Source: Hymenoscyphus infarciens (taxonomy: Eukaryota > Ascomycota > Leotiomycetes > Helotiales > Helotiaceae). Taken from it: DNA of 13,835 nucleotides. The translations under genes and the position numbers were made by a program. A model generated the notes under the pieces. It did not search any database, was not told where the DNA came from, and saw only the letters and a program-made list of their open reading frames with translations. Within the stretch, counting starts at the first letter, position 1, and each line of letters starts with the position of its first letter. Where the stretch lies: positions 1-13,835 of the forward strand of contig LLCB01000657.1 in NCBI GenBank assembly GCA_001414345.1, read 5' to 3'. Below are positions 1 through 8,701 of the stretch, one piece after another.

Positions 1-345
1 ACTAGTTACTTTTAGTAGATAAACTACTAAAAGTCTCTATCTAATTATTTCTTAGTAACTTTTAGTAGTTAAACTATTAAAAGTCTTTATTTAAATTATA
101 TTATAATAACTTTTAATAGTAATTATTAGTAGTTAAACTATAAAAAGTCTCTATTTAATTATTTACTAGTAACTTTTAGTAGTTAGACTACTAAAAGTCT
201 CTATCTAATTTTTTACTAGTTACTTTTAGTAGATAAACTACTAAAAGTCTCTATCTAATTATTTATTAGTAACTTTTAGTAGTTAAAAGATTAAAAGTCT
301 TTATTTTACTAGTAATTTTTAAAAGTAACTTTTAGTAGTTTAAAT
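1..345. repeat. 50-bp tandem repeat with internal hairpins, AT-rich
   Basis: Each unit carries an 11-bp inverted repeat, ACTTTTAGTAG, five bases, then CTACTAAAAGT, followed by a spacer like TCTCTATCTAATTATTT. Hairpin starts fall at 8, 58, 109, 172, 222 and 272, so the period is 50 bp, with about 13 extra bases in the third unit. A seventh half-unit lies near 328. Bases 1-50 and 215-264 are identical. The hairpins at 8-34 and 222-248 are perfect, the one at 172-198 has a changed loop, and the rest have arm mismatches. No CG dinucleotide occurs before position 548, and TA-rich steps dominate. That fits repeat-induced point mutation or an AT isochore, but RIP is inferred, not measured. Confidence 0.85.
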
Positions 346-660
346 ATTATATAGTATTAATTAAATTATAAATTTATTAAAATATTAGTTAATAAAAATC
401 TTAATATCTTCTAATAAAGTTTCTTCTATTCTAAGATATTCTTTTTTTAATAGCTAACTTTTTATTCTACTTAGTTTTAAGTATAATAGTCTATAATAAG
501 GCCTTCTAAAGAAACTCTACTTTACTAGGTCTTACTATAGACTAATTCGCCTAAGACGAAGTATAAGAATTTAGACGAGATCCTATAACCCTTAGTAGAG
601 CTGAATTCTTACGTTAGTTTTAGCCCTCGCACGGGCCGGGGTTCGGCTAAATCCGCATGC
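346..660. other. AT-rich non-coding tail of the repeat block, ending at a GC-rich boundary
   Basis: No gene is visible. The AT-rich, CpG-free sequence continues to about 547. GC content then rises, and by 620-660 the sequence is GC-rich. The abrupt change suggests the edge of a mobile or RIP-mutated element, but I could not identify a transposase, long terminal repeat or target duplication. Confidence 0.5.
619..651. repeat. GC-rich inverted repeat at the AT/GC boundary
   Basis: TTTAGCC (619-625) and GGCTAAA (645-651) form a perfect 7-bp inverted repeat around a 19-base loop of mostly C and G. It sits at the point where the AT-rich block ends. It could be the end of a mobile element or a chance stem; nothing else supports either reading. 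Confidence 0.4.
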
Positions 661-683
661 CTATGGTGCAGGGAAAGAGCGAC

Positions 684-720
684 TCAACCCACCCCACCCC
701 ACCCCACGTCAACCAATCAG
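684..720 (+). promoter_or_regulatory. C-rich pentamer run and CCAAT box upstream of the rhodanese gene
   Basis: A run of CCCCA pentamers (about 688-707) is followed by a CCAAT box at 713-717, about 140 bp before the ATG at 854. CCAAT boxes are bound by the Hap/CBF complex in fungi. This position fits a core promoter, but the assignment rests on motif and spacing only. Confidence 0.3.
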
Positions 721-853
721 CACCTCGCAGCGACCTGCCCCGCAACTACTCTTAATTTTGAGCAGTTCACTCCAAGTTCCCAACTCCTTCTACAAAAGCA
801 CATAACTTCTCCAACATCGCTTTGCAAACAAATCAAACAAACAAAATACAATC

Positions 854-1551
854 ATGACAGACACCAAAACCCCCAACCCAAAATCCCCAAACTGGTGGGA
901 CGCATTCCCAACTCCCAAGGCCAGCGTCCCAGAAATCACAGCCGACGAAGTAATGAAGATGTTTGATGATATGGATATTAAACCTGGATTGAGGGAATTT
1001 TTATTGGTTGATGTTAGGAGGAATGACAGGGAGGTTTGTTCTTTCCTTTTATTTGATTTCTACCCCGCGAGCCCGCTAACCTGGTTTGGCTGGGGGAACG
1101 TGAGATGTATGAAGTTTGATAGGGCAAGTAGTTGATAAAGAGTAACTAATAAGGGGATAGGGAGGAACACTCAAAACATCTCTCAACCTCCCAGCGCAAA
1201 GTTTTTATCAGAGTCGAAAGGTGCTTTTGGATCTTTGTGATCGGGCGAATATCAAAACCGTCATTTTTTACTGCGGCAAGTCACCTCTCCTTACAATATC
1301 CACTCACCTTGTTCTGTTTCCCAGTTATTCTCATAAACTAAATGAATTTAGGATCTTCAAGCGGAAGGGGTCCAAGGTGCGCAAACTGGATGCAAGATTA
1401 CATCGATGACATCTCAAAATTTGGAATGAAGAGTTTCTTGAAAGTGAGAGTTCTGAAGGGTGGAATCAAGGGTTGGGTTAAGGAGTTTGAGGGTAGTTTG
1501 ATGGAAGGGTTTGAAGAGGAGAAATGGGATATGGGGAAGGAGCAAAAGTAG
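854..1551 (+). CDS. rhodanese/Cdc25-like phosphatase domain protein (Acr2-type arsenate reductase family)
   Basis: Three exons, 854-1033, 1161-1275 and 1352-1551, give 164 residues. The single rhodanese domain has LLVDVRRND near residues 50-58, GGTLKTSLNLPAQS at 61-74 and the active-site loop YCGSSSGRGPR with Cys98-X5-Arg104. It ends with a VLKGGIKGW segment typical of this fungal family. Intron 1 (1034-1160) is GT-AG with CTAAT shortly before the acceptor. Intron 2 (1276-1351) must be GC-AG (donor GCAAGT). The nearby GT donor at 1280 would put the rest out of frame and destroy CX5R. An intact loop suggests a phosphatase or arsenate reductase of the Cdc25/Acr2 fold, acting in the cytosol. The substrate cannot be told from sequence, and no arsenic-resistance neighbours are present. 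The ATG is in a good context (ATCATGA). Confidence 0.85.
1276..1351 (+). other. GC-AG intron in the rhodanese gene
   Basis: The 76-nt intron starts GCAAGT, has AACTAA near 1336-1341 and ends TTTAG. Joining G1275 to GA at 1352-1353 makes Gly99 of the CX5R loop. GCAAGT is the preferred donor of the minor GC-AG class. Confidence 0.8.
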
Positions 1552-2722
1552 GAAGGGGAGATGAAAAGATTTGTTTGGCTGTGACGGGTGAAAATGAGTG
1601 GAGAAGTCGTTCATTTGACTATGATCGGAAACTTTTGCTACCCGTTTTGCTCTTGCCCTTTCTGGAAAACTCAAATTCATTCCAGGAAGGGAAAGAACGA
1701 CCTAGCGTTGTTGGGGGTGTTGCATGTAGCACTTTCCTTCATCCTGCGATTTCCTTACAAACGAGTATCCAGACCGGAATGGTTTTCGAGGGAAACAACC
1801 CAATTCCAAGAAGGATATGAATCTGAATCGCATAATTCCAAATATTGACGTGAAGTATGGTATTTTATTGCAGAGACCGAAAGAACGCCATATCCGCCCT
1901 CCAAATGCGAAACTTTTAATTGTTCCCACTTCCTTCCCGGTTCTCGTGTATGTGTCTCGTCTCGGAAAAGTCGTAGCAGTCTATTCAATTTCTGTCTTCT
2001 CGACCGCCTCCGATTCTCTCTAAAGCCTCGAGCATAACGACTGAATTTCCTCGAATAACCTATTAAACCATTAGTGAGTGCCCCCCCTTTCTACATAGGA
2101 GAATACTAACAACCATGCCTAATCTGACCTTCTCTCCGCCATCCTTCTCCTCGACTGCGTCGTCCAGCACAATGTTTAGGAAGACCTAGAAGCTTGTTAG
2201 TTTGGGGCTCTCACCGCGGGGTATTTGTTGACAAACATCGTAACCTCTCAATACGCCGATGACTTTCCGGCTTCCGTTCAGCTGCACAAAGAGCCTTTTG
2301 TCGAGGTACTGCGACAATGCATTAGTCTTTTGTACTTTTTTGAATAGTTTTATTGTCTGCCCCGTCGCAGGTTGTGATTTGCGCCCACCAGCCCGCAGCT
2401 TTATGGTGGAGGGCAGTGAGTTGCTGGGAAGAGAAACCGGGGGTAGAAAATACCTTCTTTAGCTCTGGTTGAGCTTGAGGCATCTTGAGAATTTGTGAGA
2501 GATGCTACTATTCTGAAGTCGAAGCTTGTGGGGTACGACTTGTATGCCCAGGTGGAGGCGCCGGGCCAGCAATTTGGGATAAGAACTCGCGCTAGCTTGG
2601 TCACGTGGAGATATTGAAATCGGGCGCGTTGACCCAAGACTTCACTGATTTCAGAACCTTATTCATATCTACAACTTTCATTCTAGTTCCTGTAAATCGC
2701 AGACTGCGGGTAACTTCACAAA
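1552..2722. other. intergenic stretch between the rhodanese and Ntr2-like genes
   Basis: No complete gene is supported in these 1.17 kb. Open frames of 60-98 codons occur on both strands, but none has a recognised motif. The first few hundred bases are presumably 3' untranslated region and terminator of the rhodanese gene, and the last ~100 are the promoter/leader of the next gene. A 7-C run lies near 2081. A coding-like but interrupted segment at 2120-2620 is listed separately. Confidence 0.5.
2120..2620 (+). pseudogene. possible degraded coding relic, family not recognised
   Basis: Plus-strand reading gives stretches with protein-like composition. Around 2121-2176 lies SDLLSAILLLDCVVQHNV, then a stop. 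Around 2205-2310 lies FGALTAGYLLTN continuing through DDFPASVQLHKEPFVEVLR. Around 2502-2608 lies RDATILKSKLVGYDLYA and following residues in one frame. In-frame stops separate the first two pieces, and I could not join them with convincing introns. It may be a decayed gene, exons of an unrecognised gene, or chance. Confidence is low. Confidence 0.2.
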
Positions 2723-4177
2723 ATGAAGTCTGCATTCGGATCCAAACGAAAAGCGCGAAAAATCCAAGTCGACGACGAGGAAGACGAACCCGGCGCAAAA
2801 GACCCCCAACCCCAGGACTCTGGTAAGTATCCCAAAGCTACAGCTTCCAACCCAGCTGATCATAAGAAGCCAGCTAACAGCGGACTTTTAGCCCCCCTCA
2901 CACCCAGTACCTCGTCTGCCAATCGAAAGGGATTTAAGAAATCGAGTTTACGACAAAGTATCGCATTTAATGATGACGGCGATGAGGAGACGGGCAGCAG
3001 TGGGATTAATGGCACGAATAAACCTTCGATCGGACGCTCGAACTCTTTGATGAAAAAGAAAAAGGCTGCTTCTTCGAGACTTTCTTTTGGACCGGGGGAG
3101 ATAATTTCGGGGGATGCGGCGGAGGCACTGGAGGACAATGAGGCTTTTACACCTAAGAAGGCGACTTTAGGGCGACGAGTTATTGAAGGAAATGCGTTTC
3201 GAAAATCGCTGCCATATCCAGCACGCGACGATGATGAGGAGAGACCGACGTACAGCAAGGACTATTTAAATGAGTTGAAGAGCTCTACGCCCAATAAACC
3301 CATCGAATTGCAGGATATACAAGCTACGGTTGAGGATGAAGAGGGTCTGGATGCGAGCGAATTGGAGGGAGCAATGATTGTAGATTTAGAACCAGCAGCG
3401 CCCGCACATATACCCACCGAAGCAGAGATCAGGGAGAAGAAAGAAAGAAGGGCCAGACTAGCTCAAGAGAAGGATTTCATATCATTCGACGATGTTGATA
3501 ATGACCGACGAGAATTATCACTACTTCCACGAAAGAAGAAGCCTGAAAGCCGGTTGGTGAGGGATGATGAAGACGTGGCAGAAGGGTTCGACGAATTTGT
3601 CAACGATGGTAGAATATCACTTGGGAAGAAACAAGAACGAGAGGCCAAACGGAGACGTCGCAAAGATATTGCGGATATGATTGCCAAAGCGGAAGGGAGT
3701 TCAGATGGAGATTCAGACGATTCCGAGGACGAACGAAATGCAGCGTACGAAGCTGCACAGACGAGAGCTGGCATGGATGGTCTTCACAAACCAGACGATG
3801 AAGAGACGGCCGCCGCGACACAGGTACCGTCAAAGATCACACCTTTGCCAGTCTTATCAGAATGTTTGGCTCGATTGCAATCCACATTGAGTTCGATGCA
3901 GCAAGAATTGGCTCGGAGGACGAAGAAAGTTGCGGATTTAGAGAAGGAGAAATCCGAGATCTTAGCAAGGGGGACCGAGGTGCAAGATTTGTTGAAGCAA
4001 TCTGGAGAGCGATTCGCGGCGTTGAAAGCAGATTCAAATGGAGCTGTTGCGGATCCAAAGACCTTGGCCGAGTCTCTAAAGAAAGATGCACTCATGGAAG
4101 GAATGGGAAGTGACAGAGGATTAGAAAGTTTCGGGAATACCCCAACTGTAAGACCAGCTGTCGAAGATATCGGTTAG
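2723..4177 (+). CDS. Ntr2-like spliceosome-disassembly factor
   Basis: Exons 2723-2822 and 2892-4177 give 461 residues; unspliced, the frame stays open at 484. The N-terminus is basic then acidic (FGSKRKARKIQVDDEEDE), followed by a Ser-rich disordered region with the AF/FTPKKA type of short motifs. The central part has RRARLAQEKDFISF, GFDEFVNDGRISLGKK and a basic RRRRKDIADMI run, an acidic DSDDSEDE patch, then AAYEAAQTRAGMDGL. That order is the mark of the Ntr2 family (nineteen-complex-related protein 2, related to the GCFC proteins). A coiled coil covers the stretch from LPVLSECLARLQ through ADLEKEKSEIL near the C-terminus. In yeast Ntr1-Ntr2 recruit the helicase Prp43 to take apart the post-splicing intron-lariat spliceosome in the nucleus. 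The next gene converges tail to tail. Confidence 0.75.
   Translation: MKSAFGSKRKARKIQVDDEEDEPGAKDPQPQDSGKYPKATASNPADHKKPANSGLLAPLTPSTSSANRKGFKKSSLRQSIAFNDDGDEETGSSGINGTNKPSIGRSNSLMKKKKAASSRLSFGPGEIISGDAAEALEDNEAFTPKKATLGRRVIEGNAFRKSLPYPARDDDEERPTYSKDYLNELKSSTPNKPIELQDIQATVEDEEGLDASELEGAMIVDLEPAAPAHIPTEAEIREKKERRARLAQEKDFISFDDVDNDRRELSLLPRKKKPESRLVRDDEDVAEGFDEFVNDGRISLGKKQEREAKRRRRKDIADMIAKAEGSSDGDSDDSEDERNAAYEAAQTRAGMDGLHKPDDEETAAATQVPSKITPLPVLSECLARLQSTLSSMQQELARRTKKVADLEKEKSEILARGTEVQDLLKQSGERFAALKADSNGAVADPKTLAESLKKDALMEGMGSDRGLESFGNTPTVRPAVEDIG
2823..2891 (+). other. stop-free, frame-preserving intron in the Ntr2-like gene
   Basis: The donor is GTAAGT, GCTAAC at 2873-2878 is the branch site and the acceptor is TTTTAG. 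Length is 69 nt (23 codons) with no stop in frame. Splicing joins G2822 to CC, making an Ala in DSAPLTPST. Gene callers would miss it because the frame reads through. Confidence 0.8.
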
Positions 4178-4394
4178 ACCTCACTAATTTACAAATGAAA
4201 CTTCAATTACCACATCCAGACAATTCCAAATATTGAATTCTCCTCGAAAGAGGTTGCTTTGCTGCGTAATCTATAACGGTATAAACACTCAAAATGCGAT
4301 ACAATATATATACAAGAAAACATTCGCAAGAATGTCGAATGTTGAACCACTATTCTATTTGCTATTCGACCCCTAACCCCTGAATCCTCCCAAA
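4178..4394. other. shared 3' intergenic between convergent genes
   Basis: The Ntr2-like gene and the secreted-protein gene end 217 bp apart, tail to tail. The stretch is AT-rich with TATATATA near 4305-4313 and must hold both polyadenylation sites. No RNA gene or other feature is seen. Confidence 0.5.
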
Positions 4395-5873
4395 TCATTG
4401 TTCATCATAATTTCTTAGAAAGCGTTTTATCATCCCCCTTTTCTTCATACCACCCGTCATCTCCACACCGCTAACGACAACCTTCTCGGTTTTGACTTCC
4501 ATCGCTCCACCTGCACCACCTAATATCGTAGGTAACACACCAGCTATCGACATATTAGCGACATTCCCTCCACATTTCTTTATCAATCCCAGAAACGGCA
4601 TCGAAATCAGGGGGCGAGGGGAGGGAAGAGCAAAGGGTGAAAAAGAAAGGGGTATATATACTCTCACCAACAGGCTTGGGCGCGGTGACCAAAATCACAT
4701 AGACCCCATCCATCTGTGTCATCTTGGAAATCTCAATCCGATCGTCGGGTAGTTCCCGAACCACCTGGTTATCGGCCAGAAGGGGAAGGAATTGTCCCGA
4801 TGTAGCGTTTAGGGGTCTCTTGTAGACTGTGAGCATGGTTGAAGGAGAGAAGCCGTAGGGTCTGAGAGCTTGTAACATGGCTCTGTTGACTGTTGGAGTT
4901 GTAAGCTTACATCCAGAAAGGGTCAACGCAGAGGAGGGGAGGGATAAGGAGGAGATAGTCGAAAGGGAAAGGAGATATACATACAGGGAACGCTCATGGT
5001 ACAATCAACTTTCCCAAAAGGACTACTACTATTCACAACCCACGCATAACTATTCAACGGCTCCGTATTCGCTGGTAACGTCCCCCGATTAATTCCCGGC
5101 CTCAAATCAACATTAAAAGCCATCGTCTGCTCGGCTTGCACATTAAACCGTATCCCGTCAATCCACTCAGTCTGTTGCGTCCCCGGCCCATTCGACAAAT
5201 GCGCCGTGCGGGTTTCCCCCTGTCCGAATTGCATAAAAATGTTTGCCGTGTCAACCGCCTGTCGTCCTACGAGGATATACTCTCCGTCTATGGATGTCAT
5301 CTTCATTATGCGGGTGTTGTTCTCGGAGGAATGGACGTTCCGCGTGGAATCATCGATTACCCAGCTTCTGCGGTCGGGAGAGAGGGTGGCGACGAAGGTG
5401 TTGGCTTGTGGAATCTTCATCATGTTGAGCATGCTGGGTCTATAGGGGATTTCAATCTTTCCTATCATGTCGTTTGCGGAGTCGTTGGTGCGTACAACGT
5501 AGGAATAATTTGAGAGAGAAACAAAGTTCTGGCCGTCGATTCCGCTGATGAATTTTGCTTGGAGGGGTTCCGCGTTTTGGGTTACTACTACTGTTCTTGC
5601 TTTGGGGGAGAAGACATCTATTACGAAGCCGTCTTGGAAATCTTGGTCAGTTCGCGCCATCTGTGAATGTTAATTAATTTCGATATCAGGGAACGGAAAT
5701 CTTACCCCTCCGGCGATTTGAACTACATCTCCAAATCCAGGTAAAGCCGCTGCTGCTTGAGTCTTCGGTTTTGGATCCTTCTCATCGTCCGCCAATACCA
5801 ACACCCCGTTTCCCAAACATTGTAGTATTAAAAGTGTACCGAGTAGGTTTTTCAACCTAGAACTGGAAGCCAT
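4395..5873 (-). CDS. secreted protein with an internally duplicated domain, family not recognised
   Basis: Four exons on the minus strand, 5873-5706, 5660-4985, 4889-4668 and 4567-4395, encode 412 residues. A signal peptide is clear: Arg6 and Lys8, a hydrophobic core to Leu27, and likely cleavage after Ala28 before DDEKD. The mature part has six N-glycosylation sequons (NYS, NDS, NNT, NSS, NAT, NMS) and only one Cys. No membrane segment or GPI signal is seen at the C-terminus, which is basic (GMKKRGMIKRFLRN). Residues about 107-188 and 259-350 look like diverged copies: IPYRPSML/VPFNRAML, then IMKMTSIDGEYILVG/ISKMTQMDGVYVILVT. This match also supports the acceptor chosen at 4890, the only one that keeps frame. 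Introns are 45, 95 and 100 nt. It should be extracellular or in the cell wall; the biochemical role is unknown. Confidence 0.75.
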
Positions 5874-5881
5874 GCCTGCAG

Positions 5882-5976
5882 CTAAACATTTGCTCGAATT
5901 CAAAAGAAAAAAAACAAAACAAAGATAGATAAGATTGATCGCCCGCAAACACAGAAAAGCAACAACAAGCACTCAC
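5882..5976 (-). other. possible 5' untranslated intron of the secreted-protein gene
   Basis: On the minus strand GTGAGT at 5976-5971 and TTTAG ending at 5882 bracket a T-rich 95-nt segment just before the start codon at 5873. Neither this acceptor nor the alternative at 5876 joins an upstream frame to the ATG, so the intron would be in the leader. The branch site is weak. Confidence 0.4.
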
Positions 5977-7049
5977 TGCCCAGCAGAAATGCTGAATGGT
6001 GTCCAAACAGAGAGAGAAGGGAAAACCAGGGAATCGATCTTGTGAAGATCTCGCCCAAACCTTGCGAACCCACAGGTTTGACCCTCACTGGAGTTCGTCC
6101 AGCTAACGTTGCACATAAACCCTCCAGATGCACCAATCACAACTGGATAATCTACGGGAGATCGACTCCCCATCCCGGAGCTATCCAATGAGCGATATGT
6201 GATTGCCGTTATGGACGAGGAAATGCGAATGCCTGCGTGGGGAGAAACGGCTTCGAAACAAAGCCAAGAAACGTCCTACGCACGGTCATTTTCAACGATG
6301 AACGAGGGAATACACTAGTACGCGTCGAAGGCAGGCGACACCAGGCATGATGTTGTACCCTCGGACTCGAAACTAATTGAGACTTGTATTGTTGTACAAG
6401 TCGAGATGACAACTTGGCGAGAACATCTTGTTCCAATTGGGAAAGGAGATATGTATATTGTCTGGTGTGCTGAGACGGGAAAACTCGGATGAAGCTAGAA
6501 GCTTTTATTAGATTGTTTGAAGCAAGGGCTACGTAAACAATAGTTGATTGCTACCATCAGCATATGGAAAGACCTGAGCATCAACAGAAAACCTGGAAGT
6601 GTACTGTAAACGTTGAAGTCGAAAGTGGGGCTACCAATAGGCATCCAAAGAGCAGTTCGCAACGAAAATAATAACTCTAATAAAAGACAACAGACTTGTT
6701 TCCACGCCATCTGGGGGGAAATACTATGCTTGTGACAACGAGTGATAGAAAAGTGAGGCTGTGAAGCTTTTCAGAAAGAAATAAGCTTAAGTAGACAAAA
6801 GTATACTCCCCCCCCCTGTTATCGTCCGTCAGGCGCAAGGAAGCCTCTCCCCTTTCGCCCCAGGCGTCTCCCAGGTACAGGGAGCCAATATAAAAAAGCC
6901 GAATACCCGGCAATCTTGGATTACTCACCTCTTTGACCTCCTCAGAAAGTGAAAGAAAACAAGAACTTACTACACACACCCTAGAGTCAAGAACTTTTGA
7001 TTTTGCTAATCGCTTGCAACCTGGTATCTATCTAGTCGTAAAATGATCT
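5977..7049. other. intergenic: leader/promoter of the secreted-protein gene and 3' end of LYS1
   Basis: No gene is supported. Minus-strand open frames at 5973-6436 and 6495-6979 have no recognisable motif. Sequence near 5977-6200 is probably leader or promoter of the secreted-protein gene. A 9-C run is at 6808-6816. The last part is the 3' untranslated region of LYS1. Confidence 0.5.
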
Positions 7050-8274
<1,225 letters not shown>

Positions 8275-8701
8275 GATGTTGTTATGTATTGTGGAGTGAT
8301 GGGAAATTGGTGGAAATTGAGGGGGAGGGGTTCACCTTTTTTGACATGTATTGCCCTTTTATTGACTCACTGGTCCGCTTATTTCATGGGCGGTGAGTCG
8401 CTCCGAAATCGGGGCCGAAAACTACCCCGGAAACTATAGTACTAGTTCTCGTTGTTCTAACCTTGTATAGAAATGAAGACAATCGGATAGAATTACTTGT
8501 ATGTGAAGCCAATTATTCCTCTATCGTTTGAATTGCCCTAGACAAAAACAACGGGAGCTATTTGTACCAAGAAAAAAACATCTACTACGCGAGAGAAAAA
8601 CGATAAACTAAATCGCTCAGGGGCTGCTATAAATCTCTACCTCTTTGCCTTCTCGCTCATCGACTGTAAGTAAGTTCTCATGACCCGACCCCTTTCGTTC
8701 C
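8275..8701. promoter_or_regulatory. LYS1 promoter region and 3' end of the OPT gene
   Basis: The 427 bp between the OPT stop and the LYS1 start hold the CpcA-type sites near the LYS1 end. The half next to 8701 is presumably the OPT 3' untranslated region. No other gene is seen. Confidence 0.5.
8363..8369 (-). promoter_or_regulatory. Gcn4/CpcA-type site upstream of LYS1
   Basis: A perfect TGACTCA (TGAGTCA on the gene strand) lies about 90 bp before the LYS1 start codon. A one-mismatch copy, TGAGTCG, is at 8394-8400. These are binding sites of the cross-pathway control bZIP factor (Gcn4, CPC1, CpcA), which activates amino-acid biosynthesis genes on starvation. It is the only perfect copy I noticed in the window. 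Confidence 0.7.

Noticed and set aside
1..345. Regular repeats resembling a CRISPR array
   Set aside because: The units are contiguous, the spacers are themselves repeated, and all other evidence is eukaryotic.
854..1135. 93-residue open frame as a complete gene
   Set aside because: It reads into intron 1 after codon 60. Splicing at 1034/1160 restores the rhodanese domain.
2508..2600. GYDLYA motif resembling dUTPase
   Set aside because: Only the short GYDLYA string matches. The flanking dUTPase motifs are absent and the frame soon ends.
2860..4113. Several minus- and plus-strand frames inside the Ntr2-like gene
   Set aside because: They are antisense or off-frame shadows rich in Ser or Arg, with no motif of their own.
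4207..4398. 63-residue minus frame between the convergent genes
   Set aside because: It overlaps the expected 3' untranslated regions and shows no recognisable domain.
5973..6188. Upstream minus-strand frame as the true N-terminus of the secreted protein
   Set aside because: Neither likely acceptor (5882 or 5876) joins it in frame to the signal peptide, and the ATG at 5873 already opens a good signal peptide.
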